Shown one piece after another: positions 1 to 7,200 of a DNA stretch of 8,474 nucleotides. Both the position numbers and the translations under genes were made by a program. How positions within the stretch are numbered: position 1 is the first letter of the stretch; every line of letters starts with the position of its first letter. The notes below the pieces were generated by a model. It searched no databases. It saw only the letters and a list, made by a program, of their open reading frames with translations, and was not told where the DNA came from. This DNA comes from Planctomycetota bacterium (GTDB lineage Bacteria; Planctomycetota; PUPC01; JABMSA01): NCBI GenBank assembly GCA_013202185.1, contig JABMSA010000462.1:1-8474 (forward strand). The letters run 5' to 3'.

Positions 1-406
1 GCATCTGCTTGTCCACCGCCTTGCACATATCATACACGGCCAGGAGCGCGGCGCTGACGGCGGTGAGGGCTTCCATCTCCACGCCCGTTCGCCCTACGCA
101 ACGCACCTCGCTGGTGGCTGTAACGTGCCCGTCGGCCACGTCCAGTTGAACGGCGATCTTGTCGAGCACCAGCGGATGGCACAGGGGGATCAGCTCGACG
201 GTCCGCTTGGCCGCCTGAATGCCCGCGATCTGGCCCACGGCCAGAACGTCGCCCTTCTTGATCTGATTTTCGCGTATCCGGCTGATGGTCGAAGGCGACA
301 TCGAGATGGTTCCCGTTGCCCGGGCGGTGCGCCGCTGGGGCGTCTTGTGGCCTACGTCGACCATTCGTGCTCGGCCCTGGTCGTCCACGTGAGAGAGTTC
401 TTTCAT
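1..406 (-). CDS. moaC: Cyclic pyranopterin monophosphate synthase MoaC (partial, C-terminus beyond left edge)
   Basis: MoaC converts the MoaA product, 3',8-cyclo-7,8-dihydro-GTP, into cyclic pyranopterin monophosphate, completing the first stage of molybdenum cofactor synthesis in the cytoplasm. I translated 135 residues from the ATG at 406; the frame is open to the left edge, so about 25 C-terminal residues are missing compared with the usual length near 160. Family hallmarks are plain: KRTVELIPLCHPL around residues 67-79 with the catalytic-site histidine at 77, GRTGVEMEALTA around 105-116 with two acidic residues (E110, E112), and YDMCKAVDK around 125-133 with D126 and K129. K50/K51 match the conserved lysine region. 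The start is fixed by a strong ribosome-binding site just upstream and by a 1-base gap from the moaA stop codon. It is the last visible gene of the operon. Identification is secure; nothing looks broken. Confidence 0.97.
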   Translation of the reverse strand, partial: MKELSHVDDQGRARMVDVGHKTPQRRTARATGTISMSPSTISRIRENQIKKGDVLAVGQIAGIQAAKRTVELIPLCHPLVLDKIAVQLDVADGHVTATSEVRCVGRTGVEMEALTAVSAALLAVYDMCKAVDKQM

Positions 407-407
407 A

Positions 408-1202
408 TCATCCTCCTATGCCATGCATCCAGTTGTGTTCGCAGGGTCCGCCGGCCTGCGGCTTATTGAGAACGGCGCGTCCGAGTGCTTCGGCCAGCCC
501 CAGCTCGCGAACGCTGAAAGAAATGTCGGAGAACAGGCACGGCCGAACGCGGCCGTCGCTCGAGAGGCGCAGCCGATTGCAGCGGGGGCAGTCGCCGCCC
601 GAGCCGCCCTCGACAACCGAGAAGCTTCCGATGCCGAAATCCATGCGGCGAATAGCGCGGACCTCGATGCCCCTGGCGCGCCCGAATTCAATGAGGGCTT
701 CTCCGGGCCCGCCGTCTTCGTCGGTTACGCAGTTCAGTTTTATGGGGGTAAGGCCGGCCCGTTGTGCGGCCTCGATGCCGGCGAGGGCCGCCTGAAGATC
801 GCCGCCGCGGGTGAGGTGTTTGTAGCCGGCGGGGTCAATCGTATCGAGGCTGATGTTCACTCTGTGCAGCCCGGCGTCGGCGAGAGCTTGCGCGTATTTC
901 GGCAGGAGCGTGGCGTTGGTGGTCATTGCGAGGTCCAAGATGCCCTCGATTTGGGCCAGGGCCTCGACCAACTGAATAATGCCGTGGCGCACCAGCGGCT
1001 CGCCGCCGGTGATGCGGACCTTTGTAACGCCCATGCCCGCCGCCGCTCGGGTCACTTCGGCGATCTCCTCGAAGCTGAGGATATCCTCATGCCGGAGCAG
1101 CTTCACACCGCTCGCCGGCATGCAGTATCGGCAGCGCAGGTTGCAGCGATCCGTCACCGATATCCTCAGGTAGTTGATGGTGCGGCCGAATGTATCTTTC
1201 AT
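408..1202 (-). CDS. moaA: GTP 3',8-cyclase MoaA, compact form
   Basis: MoaA is a radical SAM enzyme with two [4Fe-4S] clusters; it rearranges GTP to 3',8-cyclo-7,8-dihydro-GTP, the substrate of MoaC. The N-terminal SAM cluster motif is CNLRCRYC (C20, C24, C27), followed by ITGGEPL at 64-70. The C-terminal cluster motif is CPRCNRLRL at 205-213 with a third cysteine at 222 (spacing CxxC-x13-C), which includes the two arginines that contact GTP in the family. The protein ends in IGG, matching the C-terminal Gly-Gly needed by known MoaA proteins. The length is only 264 residues, against about 320-340 normally. The missing part lies between the MDFG segment (187-190) and C205, where typical MoaA has roughly 45 more residues. 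The chosen ATG at 1202 overlaps the moeA stop as ATGA; an in-frame GTG at 1208 would add two residues. Frame and motifs are intact, so this looks like a compact variant rather than a damaged gene. Confidence 0.9.
   Translation of the reverse strand: MKDTFGRTINYLRISVTDRCNLRCRYCMPASGVKLLRHEDILSFEEIAEVTRAAAGMGVTKVRITGGEPLVRHGIIQLVEALAQIEGILDLAMTTNATLLPKYAQALADAGLHRVNISLDTIDPAGYKHLTRGGDLQAALAGIEAAQRAGLTPIKLNCVTDEDGGPGEALIEFGRARGIEVRAIRRMDFGIGSFSVVEGGSGGDCPRCNRLRLSSDGRVRPCLFSDISFSVRELGLAEALGRAVLNKPQAGGPCEHNWMHGIGG
411..417 (-). promoter_or_regulatory. Strong ribosome-binding site for moaC
   Basis: AGGAGGA on the minus strand ends four bases before the moaC ATG at 406 and lies inside the last codons of moaA. 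It is the only near-perfect Shine-Dalgarno sequence I see in the operon. It fixes the moaC start and suggests that MoaC can be translated independently of the upstream genes. Confidence 0.85.
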
Positions 1203-2416
1203 TTCCACGCACTCATCAGGGGAAGGAATGCAACTTCATTGCCGGCGCTCAGCGCGCCGACGCCGAAGGGAATAAAGAAAAAGCCGTCGGCCTGGCTGAG
1301 GGCTGTCAGGTGCGCCGAGCCGTGAAACTCGATCTGCTCGATGGTTCCGTCGCGCCCGAGGCGGCAGGGCACGTACTGCGCGCGCCCGGGCTTTCCGCGC
1401 TTGAAATCGGCGGCGAGCCGCAATGTGAACTCGCGGATCATGGGCCGAGCCCCGCTGAGCAGCGCAACCGCGCGCAGCACAAACGTGTGAAATGACAGGA
1501 ACACCGACACCGGATTCCCCGGCAGGCCGAAGACGATCTTTGGTGGCCAGCTGGCGGTGGTGGCGTATGTGAGCGGCTTGCCGGGCTTGACCTTGACGCG
1601 CGCAAAGTGCACGGTGAGGCCAACGTCGGAGATCGCATCGAGAACGAAATCGAAATCGCCAACCGATACCCCGCCCGAAAACACCACGATATCCGAACGG
1701 TCCAAAGCCGAGCGCAGCCCGGCCACGGTTGCGGCGCGGTCGTCCGGCAGGACTTTTTCGCTGACGACCTCGAGGCCGAACCGGCGCGCCAGCCCCGCTA
1801 GCATCGGGCCGTTGGAATTCATGATTTTCCCGGGGGCGAGGTCGGTCGGTGAATCCACGATTTCGTCACCGGTCGAGATGACGGCAACGCGAATGCGGGG
1901 CGCCACCTCCACCTCGCCGACGCCGCAGCCGATCAGGTTGGCGATGTCGAGGGCATCGAGGGTCGTGCCGGCGGAGAGGATCGTCTGCCCGCGCCGCACG
2001 TCTTCGGCTTTCAGGCAGATGTTGGGCTTGCCGCCGTGCTTGCTGACCTTGACTATCCCGTCGGCCTCTTCGGTATACTCGACCATTATCACCGTTCCGG
2101 CTCCCTCGGGCACGGCCGCCCCGGTCATGACCTTGACGGCTGCTCCGGATACGAGCTTTGCCTGGCCCACGCTCCCGGCGGGCACGGTTTCGAGCAGGCG
2201 GTACTCATCGCGTTCGTCTCCTTCGATGATCGCGTAGCCGTCCATCGCCGACTTGTTGAAGGGCGGGAGGTCGAGCCGCGAAACCTGATCGGCCAGAAGC
2301 GTGCGGCCGATGGCTTCTCGAACGGAAACAGTTTCGGCGGCGGGCATTATGCCGGCGAGTGTTTCATCCACGATCCGGAAAGCATCGTCGAGCGGAATTA
2401 CCTGTGTGTTATTCAT
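1199..2416 (-). CDS. moeA: Molybdopterin molybdenumtransferase MoeA
   Basis: MoeA inserts molybdate into adenylylated molybdopterin to form the molybdenum cofactor, acting as a cytoplasmic dimer. The 405-residue product has the usual full length. Motifs in order: PPFNKSAMDGYA at 51-62 with the conserved aspartate at 59; VMTGAAVPEGAG at 96-107; the MoCF-binding domain with ISTGDEI at 180-186, SGGVSVGDFDFV at 247-258 and VKVKPGKPLTY at 274-284; then GLPGNPVSVFLSF at 297-309. The C-terminal beta domain fills roughly 325-405. I chose the ATG at 2416 because its protein begins with a typical MoeA N-terminus (MNNTQVIPLDDA) and because it overlaps the end of the upstream fusion gene by 8 bases (ATGAATAA). 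A longer frame from 2461 would add 15 low-complexity residues inside the upstream gene and is unlikely. No strong ribosome-binding site precedes it, so coupled translation is probable. Confidence 0.96.
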   Translation of the reverse strand: MNNTQVIPLDDAFRIVDETLAGIMPAAETVSVREAIGRTLLADQVSRLDLPPFNKSAMDGYAIIEGDERDEYRLLETVPAGSVGQAKLVSGAAVKVMTGAAVPEGAGTVIMVEYTEEADGIVKVSKHGGKPNICLKAEDVRRGQTILSAGTTLDALDIANLIGCGVGEVEVAPRIRVAVISTGDEIVDSPTDLAPGKIMNSNGPMLAGLARRFGLEVVSEKVLPDDRAATVAGLRSALDRSDIVVFSGGVSVGDFDFVLDAISDVGLTVHFARVKVKPGKPLTYATTASWPPKIVFGLPGNPVSVFLSFHTFVLRAVALLSGARPMIREFTLRLAADFKRGKPGRAQYVPCRLGRDGTIEQIEFHGSAHLTALSQADGFFFIPFGVGALSAGNEVAFLPLMSAWK

Positions 2417-3215
2417 CCGGCATCTCGTGGGTGAAGAGAGCGGCGAATCGCTGGTCGGCAAACTCCGCGACCTCTGTATTGATGCGTTGAAAAAGATTCA
2501 GCAAACGTCTGCCTTCGGCTGAGAGCGTCGATCGGCCGCCGCCACGGCCACCGGCTTGCCGGATGATCAGCTTCTTGCCAAGGTGCGCTTCGGCGGCCTT
2601 GATCATATCCCACGCGTGGCGATAGCTCACGCGCCCCGCCTCAGCGGCCTTGCGCAGTGTGCCGAAGCGATCGATGTCGGCCAGCAGCCGCGCAAGGCCC
2701 GAGCCGAAGATGTGGGTGTTGCCGAGAACAAACCACACCTTGCTTCGGATCGAAGCGTGCGGCCTGCCGGCGTAACGTTTCTGGCCGGCAAGCGCCCGGC
2801 ACACGGCTTTGCGCATTGCGGCGTCTGGAAGCTTGTCGCACAGGAAGCGCTCCCAGTCGTCGGGATCGGCGCCCGGGCCGACCTGCAGGTGCGCGCTCGA
2901 GCGGAGCTTCTCGGCGTCCGGGCGAATGTCATCCTGCCCGGGGAGGGGGTCGACGAAGATTATAACGTCGCCTTCGCCGCTGCGTGCCAGGCCGTTCGAT
3001 TCCACAACAACGTGCTCGTAGTCGGTGGCGGCCCGCGCGAGGAAAGACTTGAGCGCCTTCTCCGTCTTGAAACAGTTGGGCGGCTTGCCGGGCTTCGGCC
3101 CGCTGCGGCCGCGCTTGGCATACACGGAATTGGGCAGGATATCGCAGAGCTTGAGCGCAAGGTGGGTTTTGCCCACGCCGCTTCGCGCCCCGCTGATTAT
3201 CCACGTGGTTGTCAT
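2409..3215 (-). CDS. Fusion of a MobB-like P-loop NTPase domain with a ModE-type helix-turn-helix domain
   Basis: The 268-residue product has two recognisable parts. The N-terminal part begins with WIISGARSGVGKTHLAL, a P-loop (Walker A) at residues 10-17, and has a hydrophobic strand HVVVESNGLAR at 68-78 followed by GDVIIFVDP at 82-90, placed where P-loop proteins carry a second nucleotide or metal site. It is only distantly like MobB, the nucleotide-binding partner of MobA. A charged linker follows (about 95-155). The C-terminal part, about 163-240, closely resembles the N-terminal DNA-binding domain of ModE: FGTLRKAAEAGRVSYRHAWDM, then LGKKLIIRQAGGRGGGRSTLSAEG with the glycine-rich wing. 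The molybdate-binding Mop/TOBE domains of classical ModE are absent. The ATG at 3215 overlaps the upstream stop as ATGA and puts the P-loop in its usual place near the N-terminus. I infer a regulator of this operon or of molybdoenzyme genes, sensing a nucleotide or cofactor rather than molybdate directly. A combined MobB role is also possible. Both domain calls are from motif reading. Confidence 0.85.
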   Translation of the reverse strand: MTTTWIISGARSGVGKTHLALKLCDILPNSVYAKRGRSGPKPGKPPNCFKTEKALKSFLARAATDYEHVVVESNGLARSGEGDVIIFVDPLPGQDDIRPDAEKLRSSAHLQVGPGADPDDWERFLCDKLPDAAMRKAVCRALAGQKRYAGRPHASIRSKVWFVLGNTHIFGSGLARLLADIDRFGTLRKAAEAGRVSYRHAWDMIKAAEAHLGKKLIIRQAGGRGGGRSTLSAEGRRLLNLFQRINTEVAEFADQRFAALFTHEMPDE

Positions 3216-3517
3216 TTGAAGCGTCCGAGTTCGCACCGGCGGATCTTGACATCAAGAAAGTCGAGCAGTTTGCCTGTTTTCATCAGGCCGAAGCCAAGCT
3301 CGGCGCCCATCGCCCGCGCCGCCGCACAGGTGATCCATCCGCCGGCGTAGAGCGTCGAGCCGTCGCTTTGCAGGCGTTCTTCAGTGGGCACCACGCGTAT
3401 GATGCGCTCCGTCGAGGTGTCGTTGGCTGTGCAAACACCGAGCGGAATTGATTCCGACTCTACGAACGCCGCCACCGACTCCGCCATCGACTCGGGAACG
3501 ATAAGTACTGTTTTCAT
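3212..3517 (-). CDS. Small uncharacterised protein in the molybdenum-cofactor operon
   Basis: I do not recognise a named family. The product is 101 residues, has no signal peptide or membrane segment, and contains three cysteines (29, 64, 95). The N-terminal half starts with a short strand-like MKTVLIVPES and is otherwise plain. The C-terminal half (about 57-100) is the distinctive part: LYAGGWITCAAARAMGAEL, then GKLLDFLDVKIRRCELGRF. It reads like a small helical bundle with a cysteine-containing tail. From memory it resembles short bacterial proteins ending in a similar LGIKI-x2-CxLG-x-F tail, but I cannot name the family. The gene overlaps mobA upstream (ATGA at 3517-3514) and the P-loop/ModE fusion downstream (ATGA), so it is almost surely made together with them. 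An ATG at 3523 would add two residues. Being coupled on both sides to cofactor genes makes a role in cofactor synthesis or its control plausible, but this is inference. Confidence 0.8.
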   Translation of the reverse strand: MKTVLIVPESMAESVAAFVESESIPLGVCTANDTSTERIIRVVPTEERLQSDGSTLYAGGWITCAAARAMGAELGFGLMKTGKLLDFLDVKIRRCELGRFK

Positions 3518-4137
3518 TTGCATATCCCGTGATTCTCTTGCCAGCGACGCATGTCGTCGGACGTGTTGACGTTGAAAAAAGGTGCAGGATCATCAAAATG
3601 AACGGCCACTGCGCCGAACTCCCGCCAGACGCGATGGACGCTGCGCTTGCCGTTGTCGATCGCCTTGCAGATTCTGTCCAGAAGACCGGTATGCACAACT
3701 GTGCATAACGAATGCCAAAAAAAAACCTCATCCTCCGCCACGACAATCGGCGCGCCTTCGGCATCGAAGGCGTTCATCATCAGCGAAATCTCGTTCGCCG
3801 TGATGGCGGGCAGATCGCACGGAAGAAAGAGCACGGCGTCGCACCGGGCTGCATAGTGCGCCAGGCCCGCTTCGATTCCGCCGAGCGGCCCGATGCCGGT
3901 GCGCAGGTCGGGGACGATCTCGCGCCCGCACGAGCGGTAAGGTTGCGGATCGTTTGCGATGATGATGATCTCGGCCACGCCGGAAGATTTCATTTCGGCA
4001 ATGAGCCTGTCGATGATGCGGACGCCGCCGCACTCGAGCAGCCCCTTGGCAGTGCCGCCGTACCGGGAAGCTCGGCCGCCCGCCAGGATTGCGCCGCGCG
4101 GCGTTCGCATCGGCGGTTTGTCTGGTCTTTTGTTCAT
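3514..4137 (-). CDS. mobA: Molybdenum cofactor guanylyltransferase MobA
   Basis: MobA transfers GMP from GTP to the molybdenum cofactor, giving the molybdopterin guanine dinucleotide used by DMSO-reductase-family enzymes such as formate dehydrogenases and nitrate reductases. The 207-residue product is of normal length. It shows the nucleotide-binding signature LAGGRASRYGG at 18-28 with lysine 31, DLRTGIGPLGGIEAGL at 77-92, FLPCDLPAI at 104-112 with the metal-binding aspartate at 108, and FFNVNTSDDM at 187-196. Two starts are credible: the ATG at 4137 used here and an in-frame GTG at 4149 that would add four residues. An AGGCGG at 4156-4151 is badly spaced for both, so the choice is uncertain. 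It is the first gene of the operon and overlaps the next gene as ATGA. An unusual run of nine T and a downstream hairpin lie inside the coding sequence (see separate entries). Confidence 0.95.
   Translation of the reverse strand: MNKRPDKPPMRTPRGAILAGGRASRYGGTAKGLLECGGVRIIDRLIAEMKSSGVAEIIIIANDPQPYRSCGREIVPDLRTGIGPLGGIEAGLAHYAARCDAVLFLPCDLPAITANEISLMMNAFDAEGAPIVVAEDEVFFWHSLCTVVHTGLLDRICKAIDNGKRSVHRVWREFGAVAVHFDDPAPFFNVNTSDDMRRWQENHGICK
3690..3707. repeat. Perfect 18-base inverted repeat inside mobA
   Basis: TATGCACA and TGTGCATA flank a 2-base centre, giving arms of eight bases with no mismatch. In mobA mRNA it would fold into a stem-loop whose base lies nine bases downstream of the nine-T run. 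As DNA it could also be a dyad site for a protein. The palindrome is directly visible; its function is unknown. Confidence 0.7.
3717..3725 (-). repeat. Nine-T homopolymer run inside mobA
   Basis: The mobA coding strand reads GTT TTT TTT TGG here, nine T in a row, within Val-Phe-Phe-Trp (residues 138-141). In frame it forms T-TTT-TTT, the heptamer layout on which ribosomes can slip, and homopolymers of this length also allow RNA polymerase slippage. The zero frame gives a complete, normal MobA, so the run is not by itself evidence of an error. Confidence 0.8.
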
Positions 4138-4156
4138 AGCTGACGGCACGCCGCCT

Positions 4157-4190
4157 GGCCGGTCACTGCATCAATGTTAATGTACCGGCC
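4157..4190. promoter_or_regulatory. Inverted repeat upstream of mobA, possible operator
   Basis: GGCCGGT (4157-4163) and ACCGGCC (4184-4190) form a perfect 7-base inverted repeat around a 20-base AT-richer gap. It lies between the chaperone gene stop and the mobA start and overlaps the proposed -10 box, which would suit a repressor site. The operon encodes a ModE-type DNA-binding domain, so autoregulation is a reasonable guess. The repeat does not match the TATA-rich consensus of classical ModE. Confidence 0.45.
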
Positions 4191-4208
4191 GTGGCGGCCT
4201 TTTTTCAA
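4179..4208 (-). promoter_or_regulatory. Possible sigma-70 type promoter for the mobA operon
   Basis: On the minus strand TTGAAA (4208-4203) is a good -35 match and TACATT (4184-4179) a fair -10 match, with an 18-base spacer. Transcription would begin near 4172, about 35 bases before the mobA ATG. The spacer carries the GGCCG/CGGCC inverted repeat. The -10 match is only four of six bases, so this is tentative, and read-through from the large gene is also possible. Confidence 0.3.
4187..4205 (+). terminator. Short hairpin with T6 tail, plus-strand orientation
   Basis: GGCCG-TGG-CGGCC (4187-4199) followed by six T (4200-4205) looks like a small intrinsic terminator for transcripts moving rightward. 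No plus-strand gene is visible to its left, so it would only stop antisense RNA from the mobA side. The stem is just five pairs, all G-C. It does not work as a T-tail terminator for the minus-strand genes. Confidence 0.35.
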
Positions 4209-4235
4209 TGAAAATATTGCCATTGAGCGCGGCGG

Positions 4236-7200
4236 TTATTTCATGTAGATGAAGGCGGCCTGATTTTCCACGCGCTCCACTGTGTCGTTTGTCAGCTCGA
4301 CCGCGCCGATCCTGTCCATCATCTTCCGTGATTGTTTCAGTTGGTCTTCGTCAGCCGGTTCGGGGGTCTTGCGTTCGTGCAAGAGGAGCAGGTATGCCGT
4401 TCTCCGTTCGTTCTCTTCCAGAACGGGTGCGCTCACTGTTCCGGGCTCGAGGGCAAAGGCTGCTTCAACGAACTTTAGCTGGTTGCCCCGGCCTCCTCTG
4501 TATCGGCCTCCGCCGCTATATATTCGACGTGCAAATGCACTTTGGCCGACGGTGTGGGAGGCCTTGGCGCTCTTTTGGAAGCTGACTGATGCCCCGGCAA
4601 CGGCTTGCTCGAAGGTCTTGCCGTCGGCCATGGCTTTTGCTATTTCTTCCCTGAGCGCCTTGCCGGCGGTCAAGGTACGCTCGGGCTGCTGAGCGGTGTC
4701 GGCATCTCGTCGGACGTTTGTCTCGATTTCCTCGAGCTCGGGGATATGTGATTCCTTCACATCCGTGATCTTGATGACCCAGTGATCGGTTTTTGTCGTT
4801 TTTGTCTCGCTCACCTCACCCTTTTTCATCTCGAAGATCGAGTCTTTGAAGCCCTTTATGGGGTCGAACGTCGTTTGCCTGCCGAATTTCTCTTTGTTGG
4901 CGAGGCCGAAGTTCTTGTGTTCGAGGCCGTGCTCTTTTGCGATTGCCTCGAGGTCGGCGTCTTCCTCTGCCATTTGGGCCCTGGCGGCCTCGAGGGCGGC
5001 GGCGGCGAGCTTGGGAGTGTTGTCGGCCACGAAGGCCCGCTTCACCTTGTCTTTCACGTTGTCAAGTTCGGGGGTTACCGTTTGGCCTTCGGGATCGGCG
5101 TACTGGTAGTCGTCCTTGTTGTCTTCGAAGTATTTCGCGAGTGCTTCGTCGGTTGCGTCCTTCTCGGCCTGTTCCTTGAAGGCGTCGTCCTTTGCAAGTA
5201 GCCCGGCTATTTCCCACTGCTTGTCCATCCTGTACTTTTCTTCCTTGTTCTCGTCGTAAAACTTGTTGAGTGTTTCGTCGGAAAGGCCGACAGGATCGGA
5301 AAGGTGGTTTCCCCTGAGGCCTGTCCAATCGACCGTCACGCTCCCGGGCTGCCGGAATTCCAGTACATGCACCACGTAGTGTGCTAAAACCACGTTCACA
5401 ACGGGCGTGAATCCGCCGGGCTCGGTGGCGAAGACGGCGTCGAGAAGCTCCTCTTTGGTCGGAAAGACGTTCGGCGGGCCGACATGACTTGCTGCGTAGC
5501 CTTCGGGGCTTTCGACGGAGACCTTGTCGCCGTCCTTGGGCATTGCCTTCTTCAAGGTTTCGAGGGCGTCCTCGAGCGAACCTTTCTTCACTGCCTCCTC
5601 ACGAAAAGCGGTCATGGCCGCCTTGGCTTCTGCAGGGGCTTGTTCGGCCTTGATGTCTGCCGTGATGAAGCTGGGTTCGTACACGCGAACAAACTTGACT
5701 TTCGCTTCCCGGCACTCCTTGATCCGGCCGACCACCCGCGCCACGAAAATGTCTGTGCCGGTATCCTCGATGTCGGCAAGCTCGCCGGGCTCTAGTTGAA
5801 ATGCTTTCTCGAACAGGCCCAGCCCCCAGGCCATGCCGCCCACGTACTCGGCGCCCGCAACGAAGTAGCTGGTGGTGACGGCGGTAAGCGGATCGTTGAC
5901 CTCAAGCTCGTCGGCCAGTGCCTTCAATGTGTCTTTGAGTGAGGCTTTGTCTTTTGCTGCTGCGTGTATTCGTTGGGCTGCGTCGAGGGCCTTTGCCCGG
6001 GCCTTCTCGTTGTATTCCGGGTCGTCGGAAGGAATCTGAAGCATGTTCCTGGGCCTCACCCGAACGTATTCGATTTTGGCCAGTTGCAGCGGCTGCACAC
6101 TCTTGACGTGAAAGACCGACGCCCGGCGGCCGTCTTTGTCTTGAACTACGTCGCTGAGGGTGTTGGGCTCAAGCTTCAGCAGCGTGTTGATTGTTTCTTC
6201 GCTGAGGGAGCTTTTGTTGTTGAGGCTCAGTTGTGCATCGAGCTTGAGTGCATCCTTGGCGGCTGCACCAAGTTTTTCATTGATCTGGATCAGGTGGCGG
6301 TCGGGCGCTTCCTCAAAGGCTCTGGCGACGTATCTGCCAAGTTGCATCCGCGCCCGGTCGACGGTCGACAGGGCGGAGCTTTTATCGAGAAGAGCCTCGC
6401 GCACCTTGTCTTTGCCTTCGTCCGACATCTCCTCCAAGTACTCCTTGCTGTCGCCAAGGCTCTTGTATTCGACCCTGAAGAAAAACACGCCGTCTTCAAT
6501 CTTCAGCGGGTCGGCAATGTCGCCGTTCTTCGTAGCGAGTATTGTCCGCGCCAGATCTTCGGCCTTGCCGATGAATTCTTTGTCGGTTGTGTCGTCGAGC
6601 TTGATGCCGTAAGCATAATCGCTGGTGAGTGCGTCGTTGTCGTCGGCGAGTGCCGTGAGGTCCGCGCCGTCTTCTTTGGCCTTGGCGAGTGTTTCGCGGA
6701 TCAGTTCGTCGGCCTTGGCGGGTGCCTTTTCGGCCTTGATGGCGATGACGATGTCGGCGCGGCATTCCTCGAGCGTCTTGTCCGCGAACTTCTCGGCCTT
6801 GTTTTTCTCGTAGAATTCTTTGACCTCGTCGTCGGTAGGCGAGATGGTTTTTTCCACGTCCTTGTACTTCGCGGCCACGTAGCGCACGCCGGCGTTGCCC
6901 TTGAGAGGGGCATCGGCGGCGTAGGTCTCGATATTATTCACAAGCTGATCGGCCAGCTCGGTATCGCCGAGCTCCGACCCCTTGATCTCCCTGTCCAGCC
7001 CGAACGACAGTGTCTTCCAGATCAGCTTTGCGTATTCGTCGCCGGCCAGGCACAGAACAACGCTGAGCGAATCGCCGGTGTCGATGATGCCGCTCATTTC
7101 GCCTGCCTGCAGCTTGCCTGCCGCTGTTGCAAGGGCCGAGCCTTGCTCGATGGCCTCCGGGAGCCGGCCGGCCTCGAATTCCTCGCTGACGGCGGGCTGG

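Noticed and set aside
408..1202. moaA as a frameshifted or decayed pseudogene because it is short
   Set aside because: The frame is continuous, both cluster motifs and the terminal Gly-Gly are intact, and the shortening is confined to one internal segment, so a compact functional variant is more likely.
423..1325. Plus-strand open frame of 300 codons across moaA and the moeA end
   Set aside because: It is antisense to clearly identified MoaA and MoeA, crosses their junction, and shows no known motif. The same holds for the 264-codon plus-strand frame at 2556-3350.
3381..3764. Alternative minus-strand frame of 127 codons overlapping mobA and the small gene
   Set aside because: It has no recognisable motif and overlaps two better-supported genes. 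It is kept only as the +1 outcome of possible slippage at the U9 run.
4138..4235. Molybdenum-cofactor riboswitch upstream of mobA
   Set aside because: Known Moco riboswitches are longer than this 98-base gap allows when a promoter is included, and I cannot build their multi-stem layout here. A covariance-model search would settle it.
4138..4235. Classical ModE box
   Set aside because: No TATATA-type half-sites with the usual spacing are present; the only clear dyad is GC-rich (GGCCGGT/ACCGGCC).
4200..4235. Intrinsic terminator for the large minus-strand gene
   Set aside because: After the TAA, the only dyad is CAATG/CATTG with five pairs and a 10-base loop, followed by A rather than U on the transcript. 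No convincing minus-strand terminator is visible.
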